NCBI RefSeq assembly: GCF_002874965.1
Contig: NZ_CP025624.1
Span: 6,262,001-6,326,000 of the forward strand
From: Pseudomonas sp. NC02
GTDB taxonomy: Bacteria; Pseudomonadota; Gammaproteobacteria; Pseudomonadales; Pseudomonadaceae
Direction of reading: 5' to 3'
Length of the DNA stretch: 64,000 nucleotides
The notes under the pieces are model-generated. The model worked only from the letters and a program-made list of their open reading frames with translations. It did not search any database and was not told where the DNA came from. Below are positions 56,077 through 64,000 of the stretch, piece by piece; position 1 is the first letter of the stretch, and every line of letters starts with the position of its first letter. The position numbers were made by a program, and so were the translations under genes.

Positions 56077-56198
56077 GGCAAACCTCGTGAGAACTTTAAC
56101 GTTATTCGGGTGGGGTCGGTTTTACAGACCCCGAGTGTAACCGAACAACTTTTGTGACACATAGGGTCTGCTTGTGACCAACAAGTATTTTACGGTCA

Positions 56199-57983
56199 CT
56201 AAAGCGCAAACAGCTCCGCGGGCAGACTCATCAGGCATTCGCTACCCGCCTCCACTGCCGCCCGATGGGCCGCCGTGCGCGGTAGCAGGCGCTTGAAGTA
56301 GAACTCGCATGTCGCCAGCTTGCCTCGAGCGTAATCGGCATCACCGCTGCCGCTGTTCAACTGCTCCTGTGCCACCAGCGCCATGCGCAGCCACAGATAG
56401 GCGAGGATGATGTAGCCGCTGTACATCAAGTAATCCAGAGCTGCAGCACCCACTTCATCCGGGTTCTTCATGGCGACCATGCCGACCTTGACGGTCAACT
56501 CGCCCCATTGCTGATTCAACTCGTTGAGCTGCGCCACATGCCCCTTGAGTTGCGGATGCTCGGCGTTTGCAGCGCAGAACTTGTGGACGATCTTTGTAAA
56601 ACCACGCAGCAGCTTGCCCTGGCTGCCGAGCACCTTGCGCCCGAGCAAATCCAGGGCCTGGATGCCATTGGTCCCTTCATAGATCGGCGCAATCCGGCAA
56701 TCCCGCACCAGCTGCTCCATGCCCCACTCACGAATGAAGCCATGGCCGCCGAACACTTGCATGCCGTGGTTCGTAACCTCCAGCCCGGTTTCGGTCATGA
56801 ACGCCTTGCAGATCGGCGTAAGGAAGGCCAACAGGTCTTCGGCTTCCTGGCGTTGCCCCTCGTCGCCACTCAGGTGTGCGGTATCGAGCAACTGTGCCGA
56901 GAAGTAGGTCAATGCGCGGTTGCCTTCATTGAAGGCTTTCATGGTCAGCAACATGCGCCGCACATCCGGGTGGACGATGATCGGATCAGCGGCTTTTTCG
57001 GGTGCCTTGGCGCCGGTCAGCGAGCGCATCTGCAAGCGGTCGTTGGCGTACTTGATCGCACCCTGGAAGCTCGCTTCCCCCAGGCAAAGGCCCTGCATGC
57101 CGGTGCCCAGGCGCGCATGGTTCATCATGGTGAACATGCAGTTGAGGCCCTTGTTCGCCTCACCGATCAGGAAACCCCGGGCGCCATCGAAGTTCAGCAC
57201 ACAGGTGGCCGACGCCTTGATGCCCATCTTGTGCTCGATGGAGCCGCAACTCATCGTGTTGCGCTCGCCCGAGTCGGCATGGAACTTGGGCACGATAAAC
57301 AGCGAGATTCCCTTGGTGCCGGCCGGCGCATCCGGCAGCTTGGCCAGCACCAGGTGGATGATGTTGTCACTCATGTCATGCTCGCCGGCCGAGATGAAAA
57401 TCTTGCTGCCGGTGACTGCATAACTGCCGTCGGCCTGCGGTACGGCGCGGGTCTTGATCAGGCCAAGGTCGGTGCCGCAATGGGCTTCAGTCAGGCACAT
57501 GGTGCCGGTCCACTGGCCCGCGGTGAGTTTGCTCAGGTAGGTGTTTTTCTGCTCTTCAGTGCCGTGGGCACGGATCGCCGACATCGCACCGTGGGTCAGG
57601 CCAGGGTACATGCCCCAGGACGTATTGCTGGAGGAGATCATCTCCGCGAGCACCAGGCCCAGGGACATTGGCAAGCCCTGCCCGCCGTAGGCCGGGTCAG
57701 CCGCCAAACCGTGCCAGCCGCCTTCCACGTACTGCGCGAAGGCTTCCTTGAAGCCCTTGGGCGTGGTCACCACACCGTTGTCGAAATGGCAGCCTTCTTC
57801 ATCGCCGGAGCGGTTCAACGGCGCCAGGACGTTTTCGCAGAACTTCGCACCTTCCTCGAGGATCGCGCCGACCATGTCCGGGCTGGCATCGCTTGCACCC
57901 AGCGCGGCGTAGTGGCCGTGGAAGTCAAAGACGTGATCGATCAGAAAGCGCATGTCGCGCAGGGGAGCTTTATAGTCAGGCAT
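56199..57983 (-). CDS. Acyl-CoA dehydrogenase, long form (copy 2)
   Basis: The 594-residue paralogue of copies 1 and 3 starts [20 protein letters not shown]. It has [40 protein letters not shown], and QVFGGHGFIREWGMEQLVRD followed by [19 protein letters not shown]. The start at 57983 was chosen because all three copies share the opening [18 protein letters not shown]. An upstream extension to 58040 has no family match. About 120 bases separate it from copy 1. Chain-length preference is unknown. Confidence 0.93.
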   Translation of the reverse strand: MPDYKAPLRDMRFLIDHVFDFHGHYAALGASDASPDMVGAILEEGAKFCENVLAPLNRSGDEEGCHFDNGVVTTPKGFKEAFAQYVEGGWHGLAADPAYGGQGLPMSLGLVLAEMISSSNTSWGMYPGLTHGAMSAIRAHGTEEQKNTYLSKLTAGQWTGTMCLTEAHCGTDLGLIKTRAVPQADGSYAVTGSKIFISAGEHDMSDNIIHLVLAKLPDAPAGTKGISLFIVPKFHADSGERNTMSCGSIEHKMGIKASATCVLNFDGARGFLIGEANKGLNCMFTMMNHARLGTGMQGLCLGEASFQGAIKYANDRLQMRSLTGAKAPEKAADPIIVHPDVRRMLLTMKAFNEGNRALTYFSAQLLDTAHLSGDEGQRQEAEDLLAFLTPICKAFMTETGLEVTNHGMQVFGGHGFIREWGMEQLVRDCRIAPIYEGTNGIQALDLLGRKVLGSQGKLLRGFTKIVHKFCAANAEHPQLKGHVAQLNELNQQWGELTVKVGMVAMKNPDEVGAAALDYLMYSGYIILAYLWLRMALVAQEQLNSGSGDADYARGKLATCEFYFKRLLPRTAAHRAAVEAGSECLMSLPAELFAL

Positions 57984-58073
57984 GGCAATGTCTCCGGCAG
58001 CAGATGCCTTCAACCTACTGCCGCACGGCCCACCGGACAATCACTGTAGGGCCGCTGAATACACCACCATCAC

Positions 58074-59363
58074 TCAACCGGCAGCGCTGTCCATGCGGAC
58101 CGCGCCGCGGCGGGTCTGCCCCGCAGCGACCACGCAGTTACGCCCCGCGCCCTTGGCGTTGTACAGCGCCTGGTCGGCGGATTTGAGCACTTCTTCAGGG
58201 CTGCGCTGCTCGGCCTGGCGTTCGGCCACACCGATGCTGACGGTCACCGACACGCTGGAAGCGCCATTGCCCACACGACGCTGGCGCCCCTGCTGGTCGT
58301 CGTGGGGACGGTCCGGGTTACGCAGTTTGATGTCGTAGTTGGCGATGATTTCGCGGATCTCTTCCAGGTGCGGCAGGCATTCATCCAGGGTCTTGCCGGC
58401 GAATACCACGGCAAATTCCTCACCGCCATAGCGGTAGGCCCGGCCGCCGCCGTTGACCTTGGACAGCTTGCTGGCCACCAGGCGCAGTACCTGGTCGCCC
58501 ACGTCGTGGCCATGGGTATCGTTGAAACGCTTGAAGTGATCGACGTCGCCCATGGCCAGCACATAATTGCGCCCCAGGCGCTGCATGCGCTCATTGAGCG
58601 CGCGGCGGCCCGGCAACCCGGTCAGCTCGTCACGGAAGGCCATTTGATAAGCCTCGTGGGCCACCCCGGCAGCGATCATCAGCATCACCTGGCTGCACAT
58701 GATGTTCAGGGTGAACGGCAGGATGAATGTCTGCGGCAACATCCAGAACAACCCCAGCAACCCTACCAGTTGCGCGGCGTGCAGCGGTCTTGGTTGATAC
58801 CAGTACTGCGCGGCCAGGGTCACAAAACCAATCAGGAACATCGGATAGGACAGCTGGATCAGGCTCATCCAGCGGCCATGCAAGGCGGGCCAGCGAATTT
58901 CAGCCAACCAGCTCAACAAGGCATGGGGGAAACTTTGTTCAAGGGCAAGCGCCACGCTGCCTACCGCAAACAGCACCGCGCAGCGTGCGACGAAGTCGCG
59001 AAACAGGTGGGTTTTTTCTTGCCAGACCGCGTAGATGCCGAACAGCAACGGTAACAGCAGGCAACACAGATGGAAGACCACGGCCGCGTCGTCCCGCACG
59101 CGACCGTTATCGCGGTAGTAATCGGTCTGGGTATCCAGCAGGAAATAGACCACGTACACCGTGATCATCAGGAACAGCTCTCGTTGGCGCCGGTAGACCG
59201 CGCAGTACGAACCGCCCAGCAGCAGCACGAGGGTCGGCAGCACATTGAACAGTGAAGTGAAGAACACATTGAGATCCTTCACATACGCAGCCGAGAGCCC
59301 CGCCAGCAGTAAAAGCAGTGAAGGTAAAAAATGACTGAAACGTACAGCAGACGCGCGCGACAA
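58074..59363 (-). CDS. Membrane-bound GGDEF diguanylate cyclase
   Basis: The protein has seven or more N-terminal membrane segments and a C-terminal GGDEF domain with the active-site variant YGGEEFAVVF (GGEEF is functional), a DxLT-like DELTGLPGRRALNERM start and DVDHFKRFNDTHGHDVGDQV. It should make cyclic di-GMP; no RxxD inhibitory site is evident. A TTG at 59363 with GGAG eight bases upstream is taken as start. The ATG at 59426 lies only two bases from a perfect CRP/Vfr site and has no ribosome site. It lies inside the acyl-CoA dehydrogenase row. Confidence 0.88.
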   Translation of the reverse strand: MSRASAVRFSHFLPSLLLLLAGLSAAYVKDLNVFFTSLFNVLPTLVLLLGGSYCAVYRRQRELFLMITVYVVYFLLDTQTDYYRDNGRVRDDAAVVFHLCCLLLPLLFGIYAVWQEKTHLFRDFVARCAVLFAVGSVALALEQSFPHALLSWLAEIRWPALHGRWMSLIQLSYPMFLIGFVTLAAQYWYQPRPLHAAQLVGLLGLFWMLPQTFILPFTLNIMCSQVMLMIAAGVAHEAYQMAFRDELTGLPGRRALNERMQRLGRNYVLAMGDVDHFKRFNDTHGHDVGDQVLRLVASKLSKVNGGGRAYRYGGEEFAVVFAGKTLDECLPHLEEIREIIANYDIKLRNPDRPHDDQQGRQRRVGNGASSVSVTVSIGVAERQAEQRSPEEVLKSADQALYNAKGAGRNCVVAAGQTRRGAVRMDSAAG

Positions 59364-59428
59364 GGGTAAAGCTCCGACCCACAAAAAAGATGGCACAGTG
59401 CCTTCACTGATCACAGTTAAGCACATTC

Positions 59429-59448
59429 AATGTGATGCGTATCACATT
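59429..59448 (-). promoter_or_regulatory. Perfect CRP/Vfr-type site before the GGDEF gene
   Basis: AATGTGATGCGTATCACATT is a full palindrome around TGTGA-N6-TCACA, identical in its half-sites to the CRP consensus that Pseudomonas Vfr also recognises. It is 66 bases upstream of the proposed GGDEF start. It suggests cyclic AMP control of cyclic di-GMP synthesis. Confidence 0.7.
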
Positions 59449-59512
59449 GCCATCACTGTAACGGCCGCTCGGAGCAATCCCTGAGTGCGGTACTGTGGTT
59501 TTTTATCGCGCA

Positions 59513-59547
59513 AAAAAAACCGCCGCTCCCGAAGGAGCGGCGGCTTT
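59513..59547 (-). terminator. Terminator of acyl-CoA dehydrogenase copy 3
   Basis: On the minus strand CCGCCGCTCC and GGAGCGGCGG pair with loop TTCG and run into a long T tract, about 20 bases beyond the stop. Confidence 0.92.
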
Positions 59548-59567
59548 TGAAGCGAACTGGCCGAGGC

Positions 59568-61373
59568 TTAGTAGCCCAGGTCGAAGTTCTCTTCTTTCAT
59601 GTCCATCAGGTTGTTGGCGCCCGACAGCATGGTTGCAACGTGGGTGCGGGTACGCGGCAGGATGCGCTGGAAGTAGAAGCGCGCAGTCTGCAGCTTGGCG
59701 GTGTAGAAGCCTTCTTCGGTGGTGCCGGCAGCCAGTTTCTCAGCGGCCAGGCGGGCCATGTCGGCCCAGAAGTAAGCCAGGCAGGCATAACCGGAGTACA
59801 TCAGGTAATCCACCGAAGCGGCACCGACTTCTTCGCGGTCTTTCATGGCCGCCATGCCGACCTTCATGGTCAACTCGCCCCACTCTTTGTTCAGTGCCGC
59901 CAGCGGTGCAACGAATTCCTGTACGGCTTCGTTGCCTTCGTTGGCCTGGCAGAACTTGTGGACGATCTTGGTGAAGCCCTTCAGCGCTTCGCCCTGGGTC
60001 ATCAGCACTTTACGGCCCAGCAGGTCGAGGGCCTGAATGCCGGTGGTGCCTTCGTACAGCATCGAAATGCGGCTGTCGCGAACGTTCTGCTCCATGCCCC
60101 ACTCGGCGATGAAGCCGTGGCCGCCGTAGATTTGCACGCCGTGGTTGGCGGCTTCAAAACCGACTTCGGTCATGAACGCCTTGGCGATCGGGGTCATGAA
60201 GGCCAGCAGTGCGTCAGCCTGTTTCTTGGCTTCGTCGTCAGTGCCGTACTTGACCACGTCAACCTGCTTGGCGGTGAAGTACACCATCGCGCGGTTGCCT
60301 TCGGCGAAGGCTTTCATGGTCAGCAGCATGCGGCGCACGTCAGGGTGCACGATGATCGGGTCAGCGGCCTTGTCCGGCGCTTTCGGGCCAGTCAGGGAGC
60401 GCATTTGCAGGCGGTCACGAGCGTATTTGAGGCCGCCCTGGAAGCCGATTTCAGCGTGGGACAGGCCTTGCAGCGCGGTGCCCAGGCGAGCGGTGTTCAT
60501 AAAGGTGAACATGCAGTTCAGGCCTTTGTTCGCCGGGCCGATCAGGAAACCGGTGGCCGCGTCGAAGTTCATCACGCAGGTGGCGTTGCCGTGGATACCC
60601 ATCTTGTGTTCCAGGGAACCACAGGACACCGCGTTGCGTTCGCCAATCGAACCGTCGGCGTTCGGTACGAACTTGGGAACGATGAACAGCGAAATGCCTT
60701 TGGTGCCAGCCGGTGCGTCCGGCAGGCGAGCCAGCACGATGTGGACGATGTTGTCGGCCATGTCGTGTTCGCCGGCCGAGATGAAGATCTTGGTACCGGA
60801 AACCTTGTAGGAACCATCAGCCTGAGGCTCGGCCTTGGTGCGCAGCATGCCCAGGTCGGTGCCGCAGTGCGGTTCGGTCAGGCACATGGTGCCGGTCCAC
60901 TCGCCCGACACCAGTTTGGTCAGGTAAGCCTCTTGCTGCTCGGGGGTGCCGTGCTCGGAAATGGTGTTCATCGCGCCATGGGACAGGCCCGGGTACATGC
61001 CCCACGACCAGTTGGCTTCGCCGACCATTTCGCTGACCGCCAGGCCCAGGGATTCCGGCAGGCCCTGGCCACCGTGCGCCACGTCGTGGGCCAGGCTTGG
61101 CCAGCCGCCTTCAACGAACTGTTTGTAGGCTTCTTTGAAACCGGTAGGGGTCTTAACGCCTGACTCGCTCCAGGTGCAACCTTCGATATCACCCACGCGG
61201 TTCAGCGGTGCCAGTACCTGCTCACAGAACTTGGCGCCTTCTTCGAGAATGGCGTCAACCATGTCCGGGGTAGCGTCCTGGCAAGCCGGCAGGCTCTGAT
61301 AGTGCGCTTCATAGCCAAGCAGTTCGTCACGAACGAAGCGAATATCACGCAAGGGGGCCTTGTAGTCAGGCAT
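59568..61373 (-). CDS. Acyl-CoA dehydrogenase, long form (copy 3)
   Basis: The 601-residue paralogue starts [20 protein letters not shown]. It has [40 protein letters not shown], and [20 protein letters not shown] followed by [18 protein letters not shown]. It is more alike to copy 2 than to copy 1 in the regions read. It is transcribed as its own unit, since a strong terminator separates it from the GGDEF gene. The start at 61373 matches the shared family opening. Confidence 0.94.
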   Translation of the reverse strand: MPDYKAPLRDIRFVRDELLGYEAHYQSLPACQDATPDMVDAILEEGAKFCEQVLAPLNRVGDIEGCTWSESGVKTPTGFKEAYKQFVEGGWPSLAHDVAHGGQGLPESLGLAVSEMVGEANWSWGMYPGLSHGAMNTISEHGTPEQQEAYLTKLVSGEWTGTMCLTEPHCGTDLGMLRTKAEPQADGSYKVSGTKIFISAGEHDMADNIVHIVLARLPDAPAGTKGISLFIVPKFVPNADGSIGERNAVSCGSLEHKMGIHGNATCVMNFDAATGFLIGPANKGLNCMFTFMNTARLGTALQGLSHAEIGFQGGLKYARDRLQMRSLTGPKAPDKAADPIIVHPDVRRMLLTMKAFAEGNRAMVYFTAKQVDVVKYGTDDEAKKQADALLAFMTPIAKAFMTEVGFEAANHGVQIYGGHGFIAEWGMEQNVRDSRISMLYEGTTGIQALDLLGRKVLMTQGEALKGFTKIVHKFCQANEGNEAVQEFVAPLAALNKEWGELTMKVGMAAMKDREEVGAASVDYLMYSGYACLAYFWADMARLAAEKLAAGTTEEGFYTAKLQTARFYFQRILPRTRTHVATMLSGANNLMDMKEENFDLGY

Positions 61374-61593
61374 AGCGATAAACCTCTGCTGATGTATCTG
61401 GGATGAACAACCGCATGGATGTGTTGTGGCGGTCAAACAGTTGTTTGAAACATACGTTTACGACCAATCCTTGTCAAGCGTCGCGCAAACGCCGTTTGTC
61501 ATGACGCAGGTCAACGTCAGGCACGGCAAGGCCTGCAGCGAAATGCCGCATGACGATTCAGGGGGAAAAAGATTATTGAGCGGTGAAGATCAG

Positions 61594-61680
61594 TGTGGGA
61601 GCTGGCTTGCCTGCGATGCGGGCGCCGCGGTGTATCAGGAGGATCGAGGTGACGCTATCGCAGGCAAGCCAGCTCCCACA
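61594..61680. repeat. REP doublet (REPIN) of Pseudomonas
   Basis: TGTGGGAGCTGGCTTGCCTG at the left and CAGGCAAGCCAGCTCCCACA at the right are exact inverted copies around a variable middle. This is the common P. fluorescens group REP word in its paired form, dispersed by a RAYT transposase encoded elsewhere. It lies in a 340-base gene-free gap (61374-61711). Confidence 0.92.
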
Positions 61681-61711
61681 GAGAAGCCAGCTCACACGAT
61701 AAGAGGGGGGG

Positions 61712-61993
61712 TTATGCGTAAGTATCGATCAAGGTGCCGAGCATTTCGTCGGAAGCCTTGGCGACTTTGGCGCCCAGTTCAACCTGGAACTTGCCTTGGG
61801 CCATCTCGACCATGTTGCTCGCCGAGTTGCTGGCCTGATTGGCGTCTACCGAACGCAAACGATCATTTTGCGCGTCTGAAGGCTGGGAAGTGGCGGCGCT
61901 GGCAATCTTGCCGGCGGCCTGGTCGACACGGTTCTGCCCGGTCTGAATCGCGCTCAGTCCCGAGTAAAACGCACTGCTACCAGAGATTTCCAT
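61712..61993 (-). CDS. Small protein with flagellar rod/hook-like ends
   Basis: The 93-residue protein opens MEISGSSAFYSGLSAIQTGQ and ends ASDEMLGTLIDTYA. The two ends recall the N- and C-terminal helices of flagellar rod and hook proteins (SGLxAxQxxxDxxxxNIAN and MLGTLLDIxA types), but the middle is only a short polar helix and no flagellar genes are near. Annotated relatives in Pseudomonas are, as I recall, hypothetical or pyocin-related. Function unknown. Confidence 0.7.
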   Translation of the reverse strand: MEISGSSAFYSGLSAIQTGQNRVDQAAGKIASAATSQPSDAQNDRLRSVDANQASNSASNMVEMAQGKFQVELGAKVAKASDEMLGTLIDTYA

Positions 61994-62100
61994 GGCGTGA
62001 ACCTGCCTATAAGAGAATCGTGAACTGTTATTGAAGCAGACCTACCGGCAAAACGCCCGTCAAAAACACTAATGGCATAATGCCTTCGCGATAGGCAAAA

Positions 62101-62781
62101 CTAGTCAAGCAGGTCCAGTTGCAAGTACGCGGCGATCGCTTCGGCGCTGGGATGCTTGAGCTTGGGCACCCTTCCCAGGCATGGCGCGGGGAGTCGTTCA
62201 GCCAGGGTCGCGAGGTTTTCTTCCAGACGAGAGGTCTTGGGGTCGATGATATTGGCCACCCAGCCCGCCAGCGGCAACCCGTCCCGGGCGATGGCTTCTG
62301 CGGTCAACAACGCGTGACTGATACACCCCAGCCGCACACCCACCACCAGGATCACCGGCAGCTTCAGCGCCTGGGCCAGGTCCGACAAATTGTCCTGGTC
62401 CGCCAATGGCACACGCCAGCCGCCCGCACCTTCGATCAAGGTGAAGTCCGCCTGCTTGGCGAGAACGTGCTGCATGGGCTTCAACAACGACTGCACCGTC
62501 AGCGCCACGCCGGCTTCACGGGCCGCCAGATGCGGCGCGATGGCCGGCTCGAAGGCCACCGGGTTGACCTCGGCATAACTCAACGGCAACGAACACTCGG
62601 CCAGCAACGCCAGGGCGTCCGAATTGCGCAGGCCCTTGGGCGTCAGCTGGCACCCAGAGGCTACCGGCTTGCCCGCCGCCGTACTTTTGCCGGCTTGCCG
62701 CGCGGCATGCAGCAGGCCGGCAGCGACGGTGGTCTTGCCGACGTCGGTGTCGGTCCCCGTGATGAAGTAAGCGGCATTCAT
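62101..62781 (-). CDS. bioD: Dethiobiotin synthetase
   Basis: BioD closes the ureido ring of dethiobiotin from diaminopelargonate, CO2 and ATP. The 226-residue protein has the P-loop [20 protein letters not shown] (residues 5-24), the [20 protein letters not shown] switch region and GKPVASGC. The ATG at 62781 overlaps the bioC stop by four bases, which fixes the start. It is the last gene seen of the bioH-bioC-bioD run. Confidence 0.96.
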   Translation of the reverse strand: MNAAYFITGTDTDVGKTTVAAGLLHAARQAGKSTAAGKPVASGCQLTPKGLRNSDALALLAECSLPLSYAEVNPVAFEPAIAPHLAAREAGVALTVQSLLKPMQHVLAKQADFTLIEGAGGWRVPLADQDNLSDLAQALKLPVILVVGVRLGCISHALLTAEAIARDGLPLAGWVANIIDPKTSRLEENLATLAERLPAPCLGRVPKLKHPSAEAIAAYLQLDLLD

Positions 62782-63587
62782 AGAGGTTTCTCCAGGACGG
62801 CGTACACCACTTGATAAGTTGCCGGCAGGCCCTGGGCCTGGCGGAACTGCTCGTAGGCTTGCACCAGTGCAACAATCCGCGCCCGGCCCGTCAACCCTCC
62901 TGGGCGCCCCGGGTTCAGATTGTGCGCACCCAACGCTTTCAGTTCGTGGGTCAGGCTGCGCACGTCGGGGTAATGCAGCACATGGGGGCGCTGCTCCAGG
63001 CTGCGCACCCGCAAACCACTGGCTGCGCACAGTTGCTCATAAGCACTGAACGGCCGGAAGCGGTTCACATGAACCATGCCATCCGCTGCGCGCCAGCTTT
63101 CGCGCAACTCATCCAGCGTACCCACGCAGAGGCTGGCAAACGCCAGCACGCCGCCGGGCTGCAATACGCGCCGCGCTTCGCTGAGCACTGCGGCAAAATC
63201 CGAGCACCACTGCACCGCCAAACTGGAGTAGATCAGCCCGCAACTGGCGTCCTGCAAGGGCAAGCGCTCGGCATCGCCAGCGATGAAATGTTGTGCACCG
63301 CCCAGCGGCCGGGCGTGTTTGAGCATGCCCTCGGCGATATCCAGGGCCAAACCCTGGCTACCCGCAAATGACTGGCCCAGCACACGACTGAAATAACCCG
63401 TGCCGCAGCCCAGGTCCAGCCAGCGTTGTGGAGAAAGACCTTCGGGCAAACGCCGCAACAGCTCGCTGCCCACCGCACGCTGCAACTCGGCAACGCTGTC
63501 GTAACTGGCGGCTGCGCGGGAAAAGGAGGCCGCTACCTGGCGCTTGTCTGGCAAGCCGCCGGGCAACACATGGGACAAATCAGTCAT
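62778..63587 (-). CDS. bioC: Malonyl-ACP O-methyltransferase
   Basis: BioC methylates malonyl-ACP to start pimelate assembly for biotin. The 269-residue SAM enzyme has [20 protein letters not shown] near the start, motif [17 protein letters not shown] and the [10 protein letters not shown] segment typical of BioC. The start [11 protein letters not shown] at 63587 is preferred; an ATG four codons earlier (63599) is possible. It overlaps the bioH end by a few bases and bioD by four. Confidence 0.95.
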   Translation of the reverse strand: MTDLSHVLPGGLPDKRQVAASFSRAAASYDSVAELQRAVGSELLRRLPEGLSPQRWLDLGCGTGYFSRVLGQSFAGSQGLALDIAEGMLKHARPLGGAQHFIAGDAERLPLQDASCGLIYSSLAVQWCSDFAAVLSEARRVLQPGGVLAFASLCVGTLDELRESWRAADGMVHVNRFRPFSAYEQLCAASGLRVRSLEQRPHVLHYPDVRSLTHELKALGAHNLNPGRPGGLTGRARIVALVQAYEQFRQAQGLPATYQVVYAVLEKPL

Positions 63588-64000
63588 CACCGCACTCATG
63601 CAAAAAAGCCTGGATGGCCCCCGCCACACCGTGGGGGTCCTCCAGTAGAAAAGCGTGACCGGCCTGTTCAATCAGGCCGATTTCAACGTCAGGCAACAAG
63701 GCGAACAACTCACTCGCCACTTCAGCCGGAACCAGCCCGTCCAGCCCGGCAAACAGATGCAACTGCGGCCCTTGAAAGTCGACCAACGCCTGACGGGTGT
63801 CCAATCGGCCCAACAGCTCCAGACCACTGAGCAAGGTCTGCGCGGAGGTTTTAGGGGCACCCGCCAGCAATAGCCGAGCAAGTGATCGGGGATCGCTGGA
63901 ACCCCGGGCGCAAAGCAGACTGAAGCGTTTTAACGTCGCAACCGGATCAAGGCGGCAACCGTCAAGAAACGCAATAAAATCCTCTTCGTGCATGCCATGG
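63580..64000 (-). CDS. bioH: Pimeloyl-ACP methyl ester esterase, 5' end cut by the window
   Basis: Only the C-terminal part, about 140 residues, is present; the frame is open to the window edge. It carries the alpha/beta hydrolase Asp in [10 protein letters not shown] and the catalytic His in [16 protein letters not shown]. BioH removes the methyl group placed by BioC. The nucleophile Ser must lie outside the window. Identity rests on the fold and on its overlap with bioC. Confidence 0.9.
   Translation of the reverse strand, partial: HGMHEEDFIAFLDGCRLDPVATLKRFSLLCARGSSDPRSLARLLLAGAPKTSAQTLLSGLELLGRLDTRQALVDFQGPQLHLFAGLDGLVPAEVASELFALLPDVEIGLIEQAGHAFLLEDPHGVAGAIQAFLHECGDD

Noticed and set aside
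54505..56157. Long frames opposite the acyl-CoA dehydrogenases (also 56508-58049 and 59547-61163)
   Set aside because: All three are alike only because the sense genes are paralogues; they occupy the same antisense frame and have no ribosome sites.

Overview
The window is a piece of a Pseudomonas chromosome, most likely of the P. fluorescens group. The evidence is the gene order folB/folK - plsY - tsaD - rpsU-dnaG-rpoD, the pqqFABCDE cluster, a davB-davA lysine catabolism pair, a row of long acyl-CoA dehydrogenases followed by bioH-bioC-bioD, high GC codon use and a REP-type inverted repeat. Both ends are cut inside genes (spoVR at the left, bioH at the right).

Layout. 1-13.8 kb is core chromosome: SpoVR, cca, folK/folB, plsY, tsaD, the macromolecular synthesis operon rpsU-dnaG-rpoD, and a large membrane PAS/GGDEF/EAL sensor. 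At 13846-13922 there is a CAT-anticodon tRNA gene. Its last 41 bases recur exactly at 35534-35574. Between these two att copies lies a genomic island of about 21.7 kb with lower GC, entered by a tyrosine integrase.

The island has three parts. (a) An integration part holds a full integrase, a DUF262/HNH protein, and a second 5'-truncated integrase copy. (b) A plasmid-like part holds a small DNA-binding protein, a replication-initiator-like protein with a candidate origin inside its gene, a tandem structured RNA, an EexN-type lipoprotein, a frameshifted VirB6-like protein, an orphan VbhA-like antitoxin, an oriT-like array with three IncP-type nic sequences, and a MobC-like accessory protein. 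No relaxase and no other type IV secretion genes are present, so it looks like a mobilizable or decayed element. (c) A defence part holds a PD-(D/E)XK/sce7726 - sce7725 - RES operon, two poorly known genes (one with a possible PIN-like pattern), a SEFIR/TIR-DUF2314 protein, and a Thoeris operon with two TIR proteins and a SIR2-SLOG effector. At least three units in this part are predicted to act on NAD+.

Right of the island, 35.6-64 kb is chromosome again: a cupin protein, HicAB, an amidase, a VOC protein, a LysR regulator, a PQQ-dependent membrane dehydrogenase, an Lrp regulator with davBA, the pqq operon that makes that dehydrogenase's cofactor, a Pmp3-like peptide, a class III aminotransferase with a divergent LysR regulator, three paralogous acyl-CoA dehydrogenases interrupted by a GGDEF protein with a textbook CRP/Vfr site, and the biotin genes.

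The least explained parts are the sce7726-sce7725-RES operon, the twin four-hairpin RNA at 20000-20221, the triple nic array at 23943-24220, and the origin-like repeats inside the replication gene. All family assignments were made by reading the sequence; no database search was run.
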